Assembly: GCA_013152685.1 (NCBI GenBank)
Contig: JAADFX010000073.1
Coordinates: 1 to 33,612 of the forward strand
Length of the DNA: 33,612 nt
Direction: 5' to 3'
Origin: Methanobacteriota archaeon
GTDB lineage: Archaea > Hydrothermarchaeota > Hydrothermarchaeia > Hydrothermarchaeales > BMS3B
The notes beneath the pieces were generated by a model that worked only from the letters and a program-made list of their open reading frames with translations, ran no database searches and was not told the DNA's origin. Shown here piece by piece: positions 17,790 through 26,262 of this stretch (positions are counted from its first letter, which is position 1; every line of letters begins with the position of its first letter). The position numbers and the translations under genes are program-made.

Positions 17790-19106
17790 CTACGGCTCAA
17801 GGCGGTGCCTGTCGCGTGGGAAGAGCACCGCCTCCCGTATATTCGGCAGGTTCAGGAGGAGCATGAGGAAACGCTCTATGCCCATGCCGAAGCCTCCGTG
17901 GGGAGGCATCCCGTACTTAAACGCCTCCAGGTAGCTGGAGAAGTTCTCCACGCGGAGCCCCTTCGCCTTTATGCGCTCCACGAGGAGGTCGTAGTCGTGG
18001 ATACGCTGCGAGCCCGAGATTATCTCCCTGCCCCTGAACTCCAGGTCGAAGCTGGCGCTCAGCTTTGGGTCGTCGCTGTCGGGCATGGTGTAGAAGGGCT
18101 TCGCCTCGAGGGGGAAGCGGGTGACAAAGTACAGCTCGTGCCCCCGCTGGAGCATTATCTCGCCCAGCTTCTTCTCAGCCTCGGTGGTTAAATCCTCGCC
18201 AAAGGGCAGCTTTAAGTTCGCCTCCTCCTCGAGCAGCGCAAGCGCCTCCTCATAGCTCAGCCTGGGGAAGCGCTTCTCGGGCACCTTCAGCTCCACGCCC
18301 AGAAGCTCCAGCTCCTGCGAGCAGTGCTCCCTTACCTCGAATATCATGGCGCGGATGAGCCCCTCGATGACCTCGAGAACGTCCTCGTAGCTGGAGATGA
18401 AGGCAAGCTCGCAGTCCACGGCGGTAATCTCATTAAGGTGCCAGATGGTGTCGTGCTCTTCAGCGCGGAAGTAGGTGGCTATCTCAAACACCCGGTCCAA
18501 ACCGGAGCCCATGAGCATCTGCTTGTACAGCTGCGGGCTCTGGGCGAGGAAGGCCTCGCGCTCGAAGTAGCTTATCGGGAAGAGCTCCGTGCCGCCCTCG
18601 CTGGCGGTTGAAATTATCCTGGGGGTGTGCACCTCGATGAAGCCCCTGCTGAGAAGGTGCTCCCTCGCCGCCTTCAGGGCGCGGCTCCTTATCTTGAAGA
18701 TCGCCGCCACGCCTGGCCTGCGCAGGTCGAGCACGCGGTGGTCCAGGCGGGTGTCCAGATTGGCGGGAACCTTGCCCGTGGGGTCTAAGGGTAAAGGCGA
18801 GGCGGCGCTGCTCAGCACCTCTATCCGCGAGGGTATGACCTCAACCCCTCCCGGAGCCTTGTCCATTGCCTGGAGTTTGCCCCTGACAACGACCACGCTC
18901 TCCTTGCTCACCCCCTTCGCAGTCTCAAAAACCTCCGCCGGAACGAACTTCTTGGGCAGGGTTACCTGCACTATCCCCGTGCGGTCCCTGATGAGCAGGA
19001 AGAGGAGCCCGCCCAGCTTGCGCTTCTCGTGCACCCAGCCCGCGATGCTTACCTCCTCTCCATCCATCTCAGGAGAAAGCTCCCTGGCATACAGGCGCTC
19101 AATCAT
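17790..19106 (-). CDS. aspS: aspartyl-tRNA synthetase, archaeal type
   Basis: OB-fold start 'VSIAGWVHEKRKLGGLLFLLIRDRTGIVQV'; class II motifs 'FIEVHTPRIISTASEGGTELFPISYF', 'YFRAEEHDTIWHLNEITAVDCE', 'GGFGMGIERFLMLLLNLPNIREAVLFPRDRHRLEP'. Confidence 0.96.
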   Translation of the reverse strand: MIERLYARELSPEMDGEEVSIAGWVHEKRKLGGLLFLLIRDRTGIVQVTLPKKFVPAEVFETAKGVSKESVVVVRGKLQAMDKAPGGVEVIPSRIEVLSSAASPLPLDPTGKVPANLDTRLDHRVLDLRRPGVAAIFKIRSRALKAAREHLLSRGFIEVHTPRIISTASEGGTELFPISYFEREAFLAQSPQLYKQMLMGSGLDRVFEIATYFRAEEHDTIWHLNEITAVDCELAFISSYEDVLEVIEGLIRAMIFEVREHCSQELELLGVELKVPEKRFPRLSYEEALALLEEEANLKLPFGEDLTTEAEKKLGEIMLQRGHELYFVTRFPLEAKPFYTMPDSDDPKLSASFDLEFRGREIISGSQRIHDYDLLVERIKAKGLRVENFSSYLEAFKYGMPPHGGFGMGIERFLMLLLNLPNIREAVLFPRDRHRLEP

Positions 19107-20382
19107 GCTCTCGCCTCTCTATTCTTGCTTTTACGCTCTCCGCATGCATCTCAAGCCCTTCTGCCTCTGCGAGGGGCACAATTATCTCCGCCAGCTCCTC
19201 AAGTGCCGCTCTGCTCAGCCTCTGGAAGGATATCACCTTGAGGAAGTCGTAAACATTCAGCCCTGAGTACACGCGCGCATACCCTGCGGTGGGAAGCACG
19301 TGGTTTGTGCCGCTCGCATAGTCGCCGCAGGCAACCGGTGAGTAGCCGCCCAGGAAAACTGAGCCCGCGCTCTCTATCCTGCGCAGCACCTCGTCGTCGT
19401 TGCGGGTAATAATCTCAAGGTGCTCGGGGGCAAACATATTTGCAAAGTCTATCGCCTGGGCTAAGTCCCTAGCGATGAGTATCGCACCGTTAGCCTCAAT
19501 CGCCTGCTTTGCCTCGGCTCGGGAGGGCGTTTCCCTTTCGAGGATTTCCCTCACCCGCTCTGCAAGCTTTCGCGAGGTGGTTACGAGCACACTGCTCGCA
19601 AGGGGATCGTGCTCCGCCTGGGCAAGCATGTCCAGCGCTATGAAGCGGGCACTGGCAGAGTCGTCGGCAATTATGAGCACTTCACTCGGACCTGCGGGCA
19701 GGTCTATTGCCACGTCTCCGCTCACCAGGCGCTTGGCGGCGGTTACGTAAACATTCCCCGGCCCAACGATCTTCTCAACCCGCGCTATGCTCTGCGTGCC
19801 GTAGGCGAGGGCTGCTATCGCCTGGGCACCGCCGACGCGATAAACCTCGTCCACGCCAGCGACGGAGCAGGCGACTAAGGTGAGGGGGTTCACCTCCCCA
19901 CTCCGCGCTGGCGGCGTGGTCACAACCACCCTGCCCACGCCCGCCACCTTCGCAGGCACAGCGCACATGAGTACGGTGGAGGGGTAGCTTGCCCTTCCCC
20001 CCGGCACGTAGCACCCCACACTGGCGATGGCGCGGTAAACCTGCCCCAGGGTGATGCCGTCCCTGGTGTAGCTCCAGTCGCCGCGCAGCTGCCTGCGGTG
20101 GAAGTCGGCAATGTTTTCCTTAGCAATTTCCAGCGCCTCTATGAGCTTTCCATCCACCCTCTCCCCGGCCTTCTCTATCTCCTCCTCGCTGACCCTGAGC
20201 TCCTCCACCTCAGCGCCGTCGAAGCGCCGCGTGAAGTCGCGCAGCGCTTCATCACCCCGTGAGCGGACCTCCGCGATAATCTCTGCTACCTTCGCCTCAA
20301 CCCCTGCGAGGTCTGCCCTGCCCCTGCGCAGGAGCTTGTCCCTCTGCTCCCGGGTGAGCTCTGAAATCCCGGAGAAAAGCAT
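19099..20382 (-). CDS. hisD: histidinol dehydrogenase
   Basis: 'VGCYVPGGRASYPSTVLMCAVPAKVAGV', 'VGPGNVYVTAAKRLVSGDVAIDLPAGPSEVLIIAD', 'GGYSPVACGDYASGTNHVLPTAGYAR'. ATG 20382 (MLFSGISELTREQRDKL) preferred to 20505. Confidence 0.95.
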   Translation of the reverse strand: MLFSGISELTREQRDKLLRRGRADLAGVEAKVAEIIAEVRSRGDEALRDFTRRFDGAEVEELRVSEEEIEKAGERVDGKLIEALEIAKENIADFHRRQLRGDWSYTRDGITLGQVYRAIASVGCYVPGGRASYPSTVLMCAVPAKVAGVGRVVVTTPPARSGEVNPLTLVACSVAGVDEVYRVGGAQAIAALAYGTQSIARVEKIVGPGNVYVTAAKRLVSGDVAIDLPAGPSEVLIIADDSASARFIALDMLAQAEHDPLASSVLVTTSRKLAERVREILERETPSRAEAKQAIEANGAILIARDLAQAIDFANMFAPEHLEIITRNDDEVLRRIESAGSVFLGGYSPVACGDYASGTNHVLPTAGYARVYSGLNVYDFLKVISFQRLSRAALEELAEIIVPLAEAEGLEMHAESVKARIERREHD

Positions 20383-20515
20383 GCTTGTGAAGTAGAGCGA
20401 GGAGATATTTAAATTTGTTGTGGAAGGGTGTGGGGCATAAGTGAGAAAATAATCATAAGACACTTGCATCTTGATTAAGAACCGAGCCAGCATTTCATAC
20501 AACACGCCACTAGCT

Positions 20516-21538
20516 TTAATGATATGTGCTGTGATTTAGCCTGACTCTTACTTCTCTGCCTCTTCTGTGCAGGGTGACAAGCCCCTCCCGACTGAGATTT
20601 CTCAGGTGGTAGGATACAGTGGAAGGAGAAAGGTTAAGGGCTGCGGCTATCTCTTTTGCACTTGCTTCACCGACTTTGCTCAGGTAGCTTAGAATCCTGC
20701 CGGCGGTTTCACCTGGGTAAGTTTCATGGGAGCATTCAGAGTTGGGAAAGTAGACCCTAAACCTCCCGGTCTTCTCCGACCGTATCATCCCGAACCTCTC
20801 TAGCACCTGCAGGTGGTAGTGCAGCGTCCCCCTGTTTATGCTCATCTGCCTCGCCAGTCTCCTGAAGTGAATCCCTGGATTTTGACAGATGAAATTCAGT
20901 ATTCTGACCCTTACCTCAGTTTTAACCTCTCTTATCTTGTATATGAGCAGAAGAATAAAAGATATGCCAATAGCCACCAGATAGTGCCCCAGAAGGGCGA
21001 TAACGTAGGTAAAAACGAGAGCGGTGAATACCAGCGAAGCGCGCCTTTTGCCCATTCTGGCGAGGTGGGCATACAGCACGAAAAAGGCTATCCAGGCGGC
21101 ACCGTAGTCTATCAGGAGCCTCATAAGGAGATGGAGGTATTCGCCTTCAGGCGTTACCACACCAGGGCCTGCGGACTCGTACACTATTACGCCTGCCATC
21201 AGCAGAGCGGCAAAGGGGCTCAGCACGTACTCTGTCCAGTTACCGGTAAAGTAGGCGAGGGTGAGGAGCGCCATGCCGTTAATGGCGAGAGGTGTGGAAG
21301 CAAGAGCCACGCGGAACACTGCATCTTTAAATGGCATTCTGATTCCGCTTTTTTCATGAAAGTATGCGTAAATTGCGGCGAGAGCCAGGAAGGTTAAGAA
21401 AGGAGCAAGGAAGGCAGCTGCTGACTGCATGCTAAGCTTTGCAATACCCTCTCTTTCAAAGGCGCGGGCATATAAAATCCAGTTGAGCGCAGAGATGCTT
21501 CCCAGCACGACAATTGGGTAGAGGATTTTTAGCCTCAT
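20516..21538 (-). CDS. multi-TM membrane protein with two C-terminal winged-HTH (ArsR/MarR-like) domains
   Basis: About six hydrophobic segments, then 'RVRILNFICQNPGIHFRRLARQMSINRGTLHYHLQVLERFGMIRSEKTGRFRVYFP' and 'AGRILSYLSKVGEASAKEIAAALNLSPSTVSYHLRNLSREGLVTLHRRGREVRVRL'. Confidence 0.85.
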   Translation of the reverse strand: MRLKILYPIVVLGSISALNWILYARAFEREGIAKLSMQSAAAFLAPFLTFLALAAIYAYFHEKSGIRMPFKDAVFRVALASTPLAINGMALLTLAYFTGNWTEYVLSPFAALLMAGVIVYESAGPGVVTPEGEYLHLLMRLLIDYGAAWIAFFVLYAHLARMGKRRASLVFTALVFTYVIALLGHYLVAIGISFILLLIYKIREVKTEVRVRILNFICQNPGIHFRRLARQMSINRGTLHYHLQVLERFGMIRSEKTGRFRVYFPNSECSHETYPGETAGRILSYLSKVGEASAKEIAAALNLSPSTVSYHLRNLSREGLVTLHRRGREVRVRLNHSTYH

Positions 21539-21570
21539 TGTTTATAAAGCAGAAAGAAGGGATAAAAAGC

Positions 21571-22677
21571 TTATCTCCCTGGCAGTATCGGCCTCTGGAC
21601 AATCTTCGCACCGCGGGGTGCGTCGGGATAGTACTTCACGTCAACCAGCGCTATCCTCGTGTTCTCCTGGAGTTTTTGAAGCTCCCTGAGCCTGCCTTCA
21701 ACCTCAACCCCGTATATTTCGGCAGCACCTTCACTCAGGGCAAGTATCATCATTTCCTGCCTGCGGAGCACCCTGAGTAGCGCGGCGCTTTCATCGCGCT
21801 TGGCCTTATCCAGAGCTTCTTCAGTTCGTGTCATGTCAGCCTTCAGGTCTCCTATTTTTCTGTCCAGCGACTCTGTAACAGAGCCCTGAATGTCGAATCC
21901 GCCTCCGAATCCATAACCTCGTGCCTCGAACCACACCGCCTTTACTTCAACCCTGTAGTCCCTGAAAAGGCTGTCCACATCGCCGGTGCTGGCGAAACTG
22001 TCCAGTGAAACCACCGCATGCATTATCCCTTCTGGCATCTCCTCAGCAAGCTTCCTGAGCACCTTCTTCCTCTGGGATATGTATCTCTCCACCTCATCAC
22101 CGCTTTCCGGACGCAACATCACCATCAAGCGGTCCCCACTGGTTGAGCTGCTGGAGGCGAAGTTCCAGGTGCCGGAAGAGGGAGCTGTGAAGTCTCTTAT
22201 GGGGTAGTAATCCACAGGCCAGTTCGCTCCAGTGCCTGGAAGGTCCCATTTGAGCTCAGCCTCCAGGATTGTCCTGCTGCTCACGACAGAGCTGTCCTGG
22301 TCACTTAAGTCGATGTACATCCAGTACTCCTGCCCTGGCACAGTGGCTTCGGCGTCGTCGCTTCCTACTACGAATTCATCCCAGGTGTTGGCGGAGTTCT
22401 GGGCGTCATCTTCTAAATCGAGGTACTTCTGCGGCAGGTTGCTGCTCCAGTAGCCAGCGTATTTTGCAAAGCCGGTGTTTTCAACCCTGAACTCGTGTTC
22501 ATACGCCTCAGGATACCACTCGTTAAATCCCTGCTCATTCCACACAAAATCCGAATATGCATAGCTCTTGCTTATGTAGTAGTAACCGCTGTCGGGCACA
22601 TAGTCCGGGTGCGATGTGGCAGCTACTGCACCAGCTAGCAAAAGCAGCAATACCGGCACAGTGCAATTCCTTTTCAA
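21571..22677 (-). CDS. secreted hypothetical protein with C-terminal coiled-coil-like region
   Basis: TTG start 22677 (LKRNCTVPVLLLLLAGAVAATSHP signal peptide) with SD GGAGGTGA; preceded by leader cassette A. Helical region 'SVTESLDRKIGDLKADMTRTEEALDKAKRDESAALLRVLRRQ'. Confidence 0.75.
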   Translation of the reverse strand: MKRNCTVPVLLLLLAGAVAATSHPDYVPDSGYYYISKSYAYSDFVWNEQGFNEWYPEAYEHEFRVENTGFAKYAGYWSSNLPQKYLDLEDDAQNSANTWDEFVVGSDDAEATVPGQEYWMYIDLSDQDSSVVSSRTILEAELKWDLPGTGANWPVDYYPIRDFTAPSSGTWNFASSSSTSGDRLMVMLRPESGDEVERYISQRKKVLRKLAEEMPEGIMHAVVSLDSFASTGDVDSLFRDYRVEVKAVWFEARGYGFGGGFDIQGSVTESLDRKIGDLKADMTRTEEALDKAKRDESAALLRVLRRQEMMILALSEGAAEIYGVEVEGRLRELQKLQENTRIALVDVKYYPDAPRGAKIVQRPILPGR

Positions 22678-22685
22678 ACAATTCA

Positions 22686-22793
22686 CCTCCCTTTTGATTC
22701 TTCGAAGGGAGGCCTCCCCACTCATTTTCTTTAAAAACCTCTGCTATAAATAATTTCTGTGACAAACTTCAAAATGTTCGTTTGTGGTGAACA
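22686..22793 (-). promoter_or_regulatory. promoter/leader cassette copy A
   Basis: Dyad TGTTC (22775-22779) N9 GAACA (22789-22793); core TATAAATAATTTCTGTGACAAACTTCAAAATGTTC (22745-22779); palindrome GGGAGGCCTCCC (22707-22718); SD-sequestering arms CCTCCCTT (22686-22693)/AAGGGAGG (22705-22712), + strand notation. Confidence 0.85.
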
Positions 22794-22826
22794 CATACAA
22801 TAAAAAGCAGTTTTTCTGGTTTAGGC

Positions 22827-23069
22827 TTACAATGCCAAAATTTTATCGATCAGTCTGAAGGCAAATTTAAGCAGGAGGAATACAATTGCCGCAGCTACAA
22901 CCATATCCAGCAAAAACAGTAGGTTTCCTAGAGGTGGACTTATCCCGTAGTCCGGATCCAAAAATGGACACTCAAAGCATATAAAGAGAGATAGAAAAGC
23001 CCAGAGTATTGCTCCCACACCGATTAGAAATACCTTGATTATATCCCCGAGTCCTTTTCTCACGCTCAT
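22827..23069 (-). CDS. small two-TM hypothetical membrane protein (80 aa)
   Basis: MSVRKGLGDIIKVFLIGVGAILWAFLSLFICFECPFLDPDYGISPPLGNLLFLLDMVVAAAIVFLLLKFAF; GGAG SD about 8 nt upstream. Confidence 0.65.
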   Translation of the reverse strand: MSVRKGLGDIIKVFLIGVGAILWAFLSLFICFECPFLDPDYGISPPLGNLLFLLDMVVAAAIVFLLLKFAFRLIDKILAL

Positions 23070-23115
23070 GACAGGAACTCCATTTAAATTAACAAAAATA
23101 ATAAAAAAGAACGAA

Positions 23116-23619
23116 CTATCGCGGGGTACCTATCCACTCTATTGTTTTTCTCGGATATCCCGTACCCTTTGATACTACGAACTTCTGGGTGTTGTATACG
23201 TTGAATCCATGGAATCCACCGCAATGTAAATTTGCCAAGTGATCGCCGTGGGCCCCGTGCTTTATGTAGTACCATCCCTTGCCCGTCCATGTGCCCAGAG
23301 AGCCGTAGTCCACATGCACGCTTCCGTCTTTACAGGCTGAAAACTGCCATATCATGGTGTCGGAGTACCAGTCACCGTCTATTAAGGAAAACCCACTGAC
23401 GAAAACTTTTGATTCGCACGACCTCTTATATCCGCTTTCCTGAACCCATACGAGGGGGTCATACGCCTTCTTGTCAAAACATCTCTCTTCGTCCTCCACC
23501 GCGTACTGAATGTCCGGACACCGGCTGGTGTAGGAGCCCCGCCAGGAAGAGTAGTCATGAAAGATACCTGCGGCAGGCATGAAGTAGTACCACCCGTAGT
23601 GGGTACCTTCGCCCTCCAT
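23116..23619 (-). CDS. Trp/Tyr/Cys-rich hypothetical protein lacking a visible signal peptide (possibly 5'-truncated)
   Basis: MEGEGTHYGWYYFMPAAGIFHDYSSWRGSYTSRCPDIQ...; extracytoplasmic-like composition, but an in-frame TGA lies 3 codons upstream of the ATG. Confidence 0.55.
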   Translation of the reverse strand: MEGEGTHYGWYYFMPAAGIFHDYSSWRGSYTSRCPDIQYAVEDEERCFDKKAYDPLVWVQESGYKRSCESKVFVSGFSLIDGDWYSDTMIWQFSACKDGSVHVDYGSLGTWTGKGWYYIKHGAHGDHLANLHCGGFHGFNVYNTQKFVVSKGTGYPRKTIEWIGTPR

Positions 23620-23626
23620 CTGTTCT

Positions 23627-23797
23627 TCATAGTATTACTCCTCCATATCTTATGGTGTTGTGGAGGTCTTCTGCCTTCTCCTTCTCCCCGGCATTCAGCA
23701 GCTCCAGCACCAGCTGTAGCCCAGAAATCTGAGCCTCAAGGATTTCTGCCCTTGAGGCCTTTCTCTTTTCCGGCTTCTTTTGCTTAGCTCCAGCCAT
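23627..23797 (-). CDS. 56-aa charged small protein downstream of leader cassette B
   Basis: MAGAKQKKPEKRKASRAEILEAQISGLQLVLELLNAGEKEKAEDLHNTIRYGGVIL; SD GGAGGTGA + 5 nt + ATG, same spacing as copies A and C. Track ORF (start 23839) reads through the leader. Confidence 0.65.
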   Translation of the reverse strand: MAGAKQKKPEKRKASRAEILEAQISGLQLVLELLNAGEKEKAEDLHNTIRYGGVIL

Positions 23798-23805
23798 CCA
23801 CTTCA

Positions 23806-23910
23806 CCTCCTCTTTTTCTTCGAGGAGGCGCCTCCCCAAGCTATTAAAATGCTATTTCTGCCATAAATAATTTCTGTGACAAACTTCAAAATGTTCACTG
23901 GTGGTGAACA
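23806..23910 (-). promoter_or_regulatory. promoter/leader cassette copy B
   Basis: Dyad TGTTC (23892-23896) N9 GAACA (23906-23910); core CATAAATAATTTCTGTGACAAACTTCAAAATGTTC (23862-23896); palindrome GGAGGCGCCTCC (23824-23835); arms CCTCCTC (23806-23812)/GAGGAGG (23822-23828). Confidence 0.85.
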
Positions 23911-23929
23911 TATAATTCCTTAAAGTTTT

Positions 23930-24181
23930 TTACTCCTCTTCTAAACCCTCCCTAAATTTTTCACTCAGAAGTATAAGAACCCCGTAGGAGAATATCAAAA
24001 CTCCTGCGATGCTCAGGCTTGTGCTGCCATCTGCAAACTGAGGAACAAAGGTTAGAATTGTGCCAATAACAAGAAGATCCAGCACCCTTGCCCTCTTATC
24101 CTTTTTTATCTGAGATGCACTTCTAATCCAGAGGATAATTCCTATAACCGCAATGAGGGCAAACAGCGCCTTTGTTAACAC
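23930..24181 (-). CDS. small multi-TM hypothetical membrane protein (83 aa)
   Basis: GTG start; (M)LTKALFALIAVIGIILWIRSASQIKKDKRARVLDLLVIGTILTFVPQFADGSTSLSIAGVLIFSYGVLILL; GGAGAT SD upstream. Confidence 0.65.
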   Translation of the reverse strand: MLTKALFALIAVIGIILWIRSASQIKKDKRARVLDLLVIGTILTFVPQFADGSTSLSIAGVLIFSYGVLILLSEKFREGLEEE

Positions 24182-24200
24182 CGGACTATCTCCAGAAAGA

Positions 24201-24311
24201 TTAAGCTTGCCTATGTTTGAATTCTTTCACAGAAATATACATCAGGGTCACCGATCCGGCTGCAATCACCAACCCGGCTGCATAGCCCGCGCCTCCATCC
24301 CCGATGCTCAT
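24201..24311 (-). CDS. possible 36-aa single-TM peptide
   Basis: MSIGDGGAGYAAGLVIAAGSVTLMYISVKEFKHRQA read directly from the reverse strand; not in the ORF track; no strong SD. Confidence 0.3.
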   Translation of the reverse strand: MSIGDGGAGYAAGLVIAAGSVTLMYISVKEFKHRQA

Positions 24312-24376
24312 ATTTTTCCCGGTTATTACCGCATAGAGTCATGAGTTAAATTACCTCTTACAATCCCACTCAATTA

Positions 24377-24907
24377 TCACTCTACAATCACTTTCACTTT
24401 AGCGGATTCCACCCTGCCCACCCAGTAGGGCCTGGTTATCCTCTCATACTCCGGTTTTCCTGTAAAATAAACTGCCTTCAAGACATACTCGCCTTTCTTT
24501 AGAGTCCAGCAGTTTTTCCAGGCATCTGCCTTAAGAGAGAATCTAAGAGATTCCCCGGGCTTAAGTTCTATCAAGTTTTTATTTGTCATCTGCACTCTTT
24601 GAATAACAGGACAGCGATGTTTTGAAACTGGCGTGCCATTCGGATAGTAGAAGGCTATGTCATAGTCCATAAGCCACTCTGGCTTCCAGACATTAATAGA
24701 GTTTTTCCCGTTGTTCCTCAATATAAACTCAATATCAAAGGCTTCTCCTTCCTTGATTATATTCTCCTCCGGCACCACAGTAAGAGTGAGATTTCCATAT
24801 TGAGGTTTTGCCAGAAATTTATATGGTATCGGAGTGTTGAATAACCACTGAGCAGCTACTAACAGTATAAGAACTGTTGAAATTAAAATAAGATAAACTT
24901 GTCTCAT
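24377..24907 (-). CDS. membrane-anchored extracytoplasmic hypothetical protein (Ig/BsuPI-like beta domain)
   Basis: N-terminal TM 'VYLILISTVLILLVAAQWLF' then 'LTVVPEENIIKEGEAFDIEFILRNNGKNSINVW..LIELKPGESLRFSLKADAW..KKGEYVLKAVYF'. Confidence 0.65.
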   Translation of the reverse strand: MRQVYLILISTVLILLVAAQWLFNTPIPYKFLAKPQYGNLTLTVVPEENIIKEGEAFDIEFILRNNGKNSINVWKPEWLMDYDIAFYYPNGTPVSKHRCPVIQRVQMTNKNLIELKPGESLRFSLKADAWKNCWTLKKGEYVLKAVYFTGKPEYERITRPYWVGRVESAKVKVIVE

Positions 24908-24933
24908 TATTTAACCGCTCCATGCATGACTAC

Positions 24934-24962
24934 TAAAAATAAATAAAAAACAAAAAATAATT
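24934..24962 (-). terminator. T-rich terminator region downstream of the metalloprotease gene
   Basis: Minus strand AAATTATTTTTTGTTTTTTATTTATTTTT immediately after the stop at 24968. Confidence 0.5.
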
Positions 24963-24967
24963 TAAGA

Positions 24968-26254
24968 TTATCTGTACCCTGCGACGGTGGTTTTTGTCTC
25001 GGAAATTCTCCTGATGTTGTCGTGAGTGGAGTCTCCGTGATTGTTTCTGTCTGAGAACTCAAGCTGCATTCCACCGATCCAGCCTGTGCCCATGAAGGGT
25101 GTCCATAGTGCTGTGTATCTGTCCCATATGATGTACTTCCACTGGTATGCCCTTGCATAATTTGGGTTTGTGTTGTCCTGATGTCCTGCATCAAAGTTGT
25201 GCCCTGTTTCATGGGCGGTTAGAATACACCTATCCTTAAAACTTGCAGTGTAGCTGGTTCCGGGTTCTGCTACCATCTGGGCAGTTGCAAATCCACACCA
25301 TGCGCTCCCACCACAGTACCCATAGGAACATCCGCCAGCTTGTCCGTCGAAGTTTTTGCCCGAGAAGAGAAAAGCTAAATCGCTTTTAGTGCTATCTCTG
25401 TCGCTGCTAGCTCTGCCAAAGAAGCTTCCAAGTACGCTTCCGCAATCCCCATTGGGTATGTTGGAATAATATCTATAACTCCTAATGGAGAGCTGCACTC
25501 CTGCAGGAGCATATGCATCGTTTATGCTGGCTATCATGCTGGCGATCTCTGCTGTTGGATTAGAAAACTCATTTTTAAACTCCGTGTCATATCCTGCTAG
25601 CAAATCTACGGTAGTTGTTGATAAAGTCCCTGAAAGTGTATTTTCTACTGTCGAGTCCACTGTTTTTAGGTTAATGTGGCTTATCACATCACCATCCAGC
25701 GGCATAGGGGTGGCGTTTGTCTTGTCTCTGAGCATTTCTGAGCTATAGATAATGTGAACTATCCTCCCATTGTACTTCTTGTTTGTCTGGTCTATCACAT
25801 AATATTTGTCTCCAAGTTCTATCACACCGATGACTACATCACTGCTCACCGTGATGATAACTCTGCTGTTTTTAATTCCTCTGACTTTGCCTTTGTAGGT
25901 GTACAGAGGCGGCGCTTCCTCTATGAATTTACCGCTCTCGTTTTCAGTGATTATCACGGCATTCGCTGACTGAACTTCCACAGGCATAAGCTCCATCTCA
26001 AATTTTCTTCCAAACAGTTCAAGACTCACAACTCCTGAATCCGCTGCTTTCTTAAAAGCCATAGGGTCTATAATAACCGTTTTGAATTCTTTTAGGAAAT
26101 TGCTGCCCAGAATTTCTGATTTGTTATATGGTATCTCCTTGAAGAAACTGTAACTCTGGTTTGTGCTACTTGCTAAGCCAGCAAACACACTCCCAGCCAC
26201 CAGCGCCACAACAACCAGCGCCGGAATTCCTATACTAAACCAACTTCCTTTCAA
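24968..26254 (-). CDS. secreted ADAM/reprolysin-like (M12-type) metzincin protease with propeptide-like N-terminal region
   Basis: Signal peptide 'IPALVVVALVAGSVFAG'; zinc motif 'TAHETGHNFDAGH' (HExxHxxGxxH); downstream 'PFMGTG' Met-turn candidate; prodomain-like 'YTYKGKVRGIKNSRVIITVSSDVVIGVIELGDKYYVID'. TTG start 26254 at conserved spacing from the SD; track start 26263 is inside the SD. Confidence 0.88.
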   Translation of the reverse strand: MKGSWFSIGIPALVVVALVAGSVFAGLASSTNQSYSFFKEIPYNKSEILGSNFLKEFKTVIIDPMAFKKAADSGVVSLELFGRKFEMELMPVEVQSANAVIITENESGKFIEEAPPLYTYKGKVRGIKNSRVIITVSSDVVIGVIELGDKYYVIDQTNKKYNGRIVHIIYSSEMLRDKTNATPMPLDGDVISHINLKTVDSTVENTLSGTLSTTTVDLLAGYDTEFKNEFSNPTAEIASMIASINDAYAPAGVQLSIRSYRYYSNIPNGDCGSVLGSFFGRASSDRDSTKSDLAFLFSGKNFDGQAGGCSYGYCGGSAWCGFATAQMVAEPGTSYTASFKDRCILTAHETGHNFDAGHQDNTNPNYARAYQWKYIIWDRYTALWTPFMGTGWIGGMQLEFSDRNNHGDSTHDNIRRISETKTTVAGYR

Positions 26255-26262
26255 TTTCTTCA

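Noticed and set aside
19099-19106. 8-bp aspS/hisD overlap as unusual
   Set aside because: Short overlaps are common throughout this compact genome (nth/Gate, ccmF/thioredoxin, cbiT/cbiE, cbiE/cbiD).
23382-23630. 82-aa ORF MKNRWRAKVPTTGGTTSCLP... as a real gene
   Set aside because: It has a good SD, but its low-complexity R/T-rich translation overlaps the more protein-like 167-aa frame; kept only as part of the frameshift question.
23627-23839. Track ORF MGRRLLEEKEEVKWMAG... as the full-length protein
   Set aside because: The first 14 codons translate the conserved leader hairpin and SD; the same leader sits at matching spacing before two other genes, so the ATG at 23797 is the credible start.
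24215-24245. Fourth, inverted copy of the promoter core (ttgaattctttcacagaaatata)
   Set aside because: Only the CACAGAAAT stretch and a few flanking bases match; no dyad, TATA continuation or leader hairpin, and no + strand gene downstream. Probably chance.
24907-25212. 101-aa minus-strand ORF overlapping the metalloprotease 3' end
   Set aside because: Same-strand alternative frame of a gene with clear metzincin motifs; S/T/Q-rich shadow.
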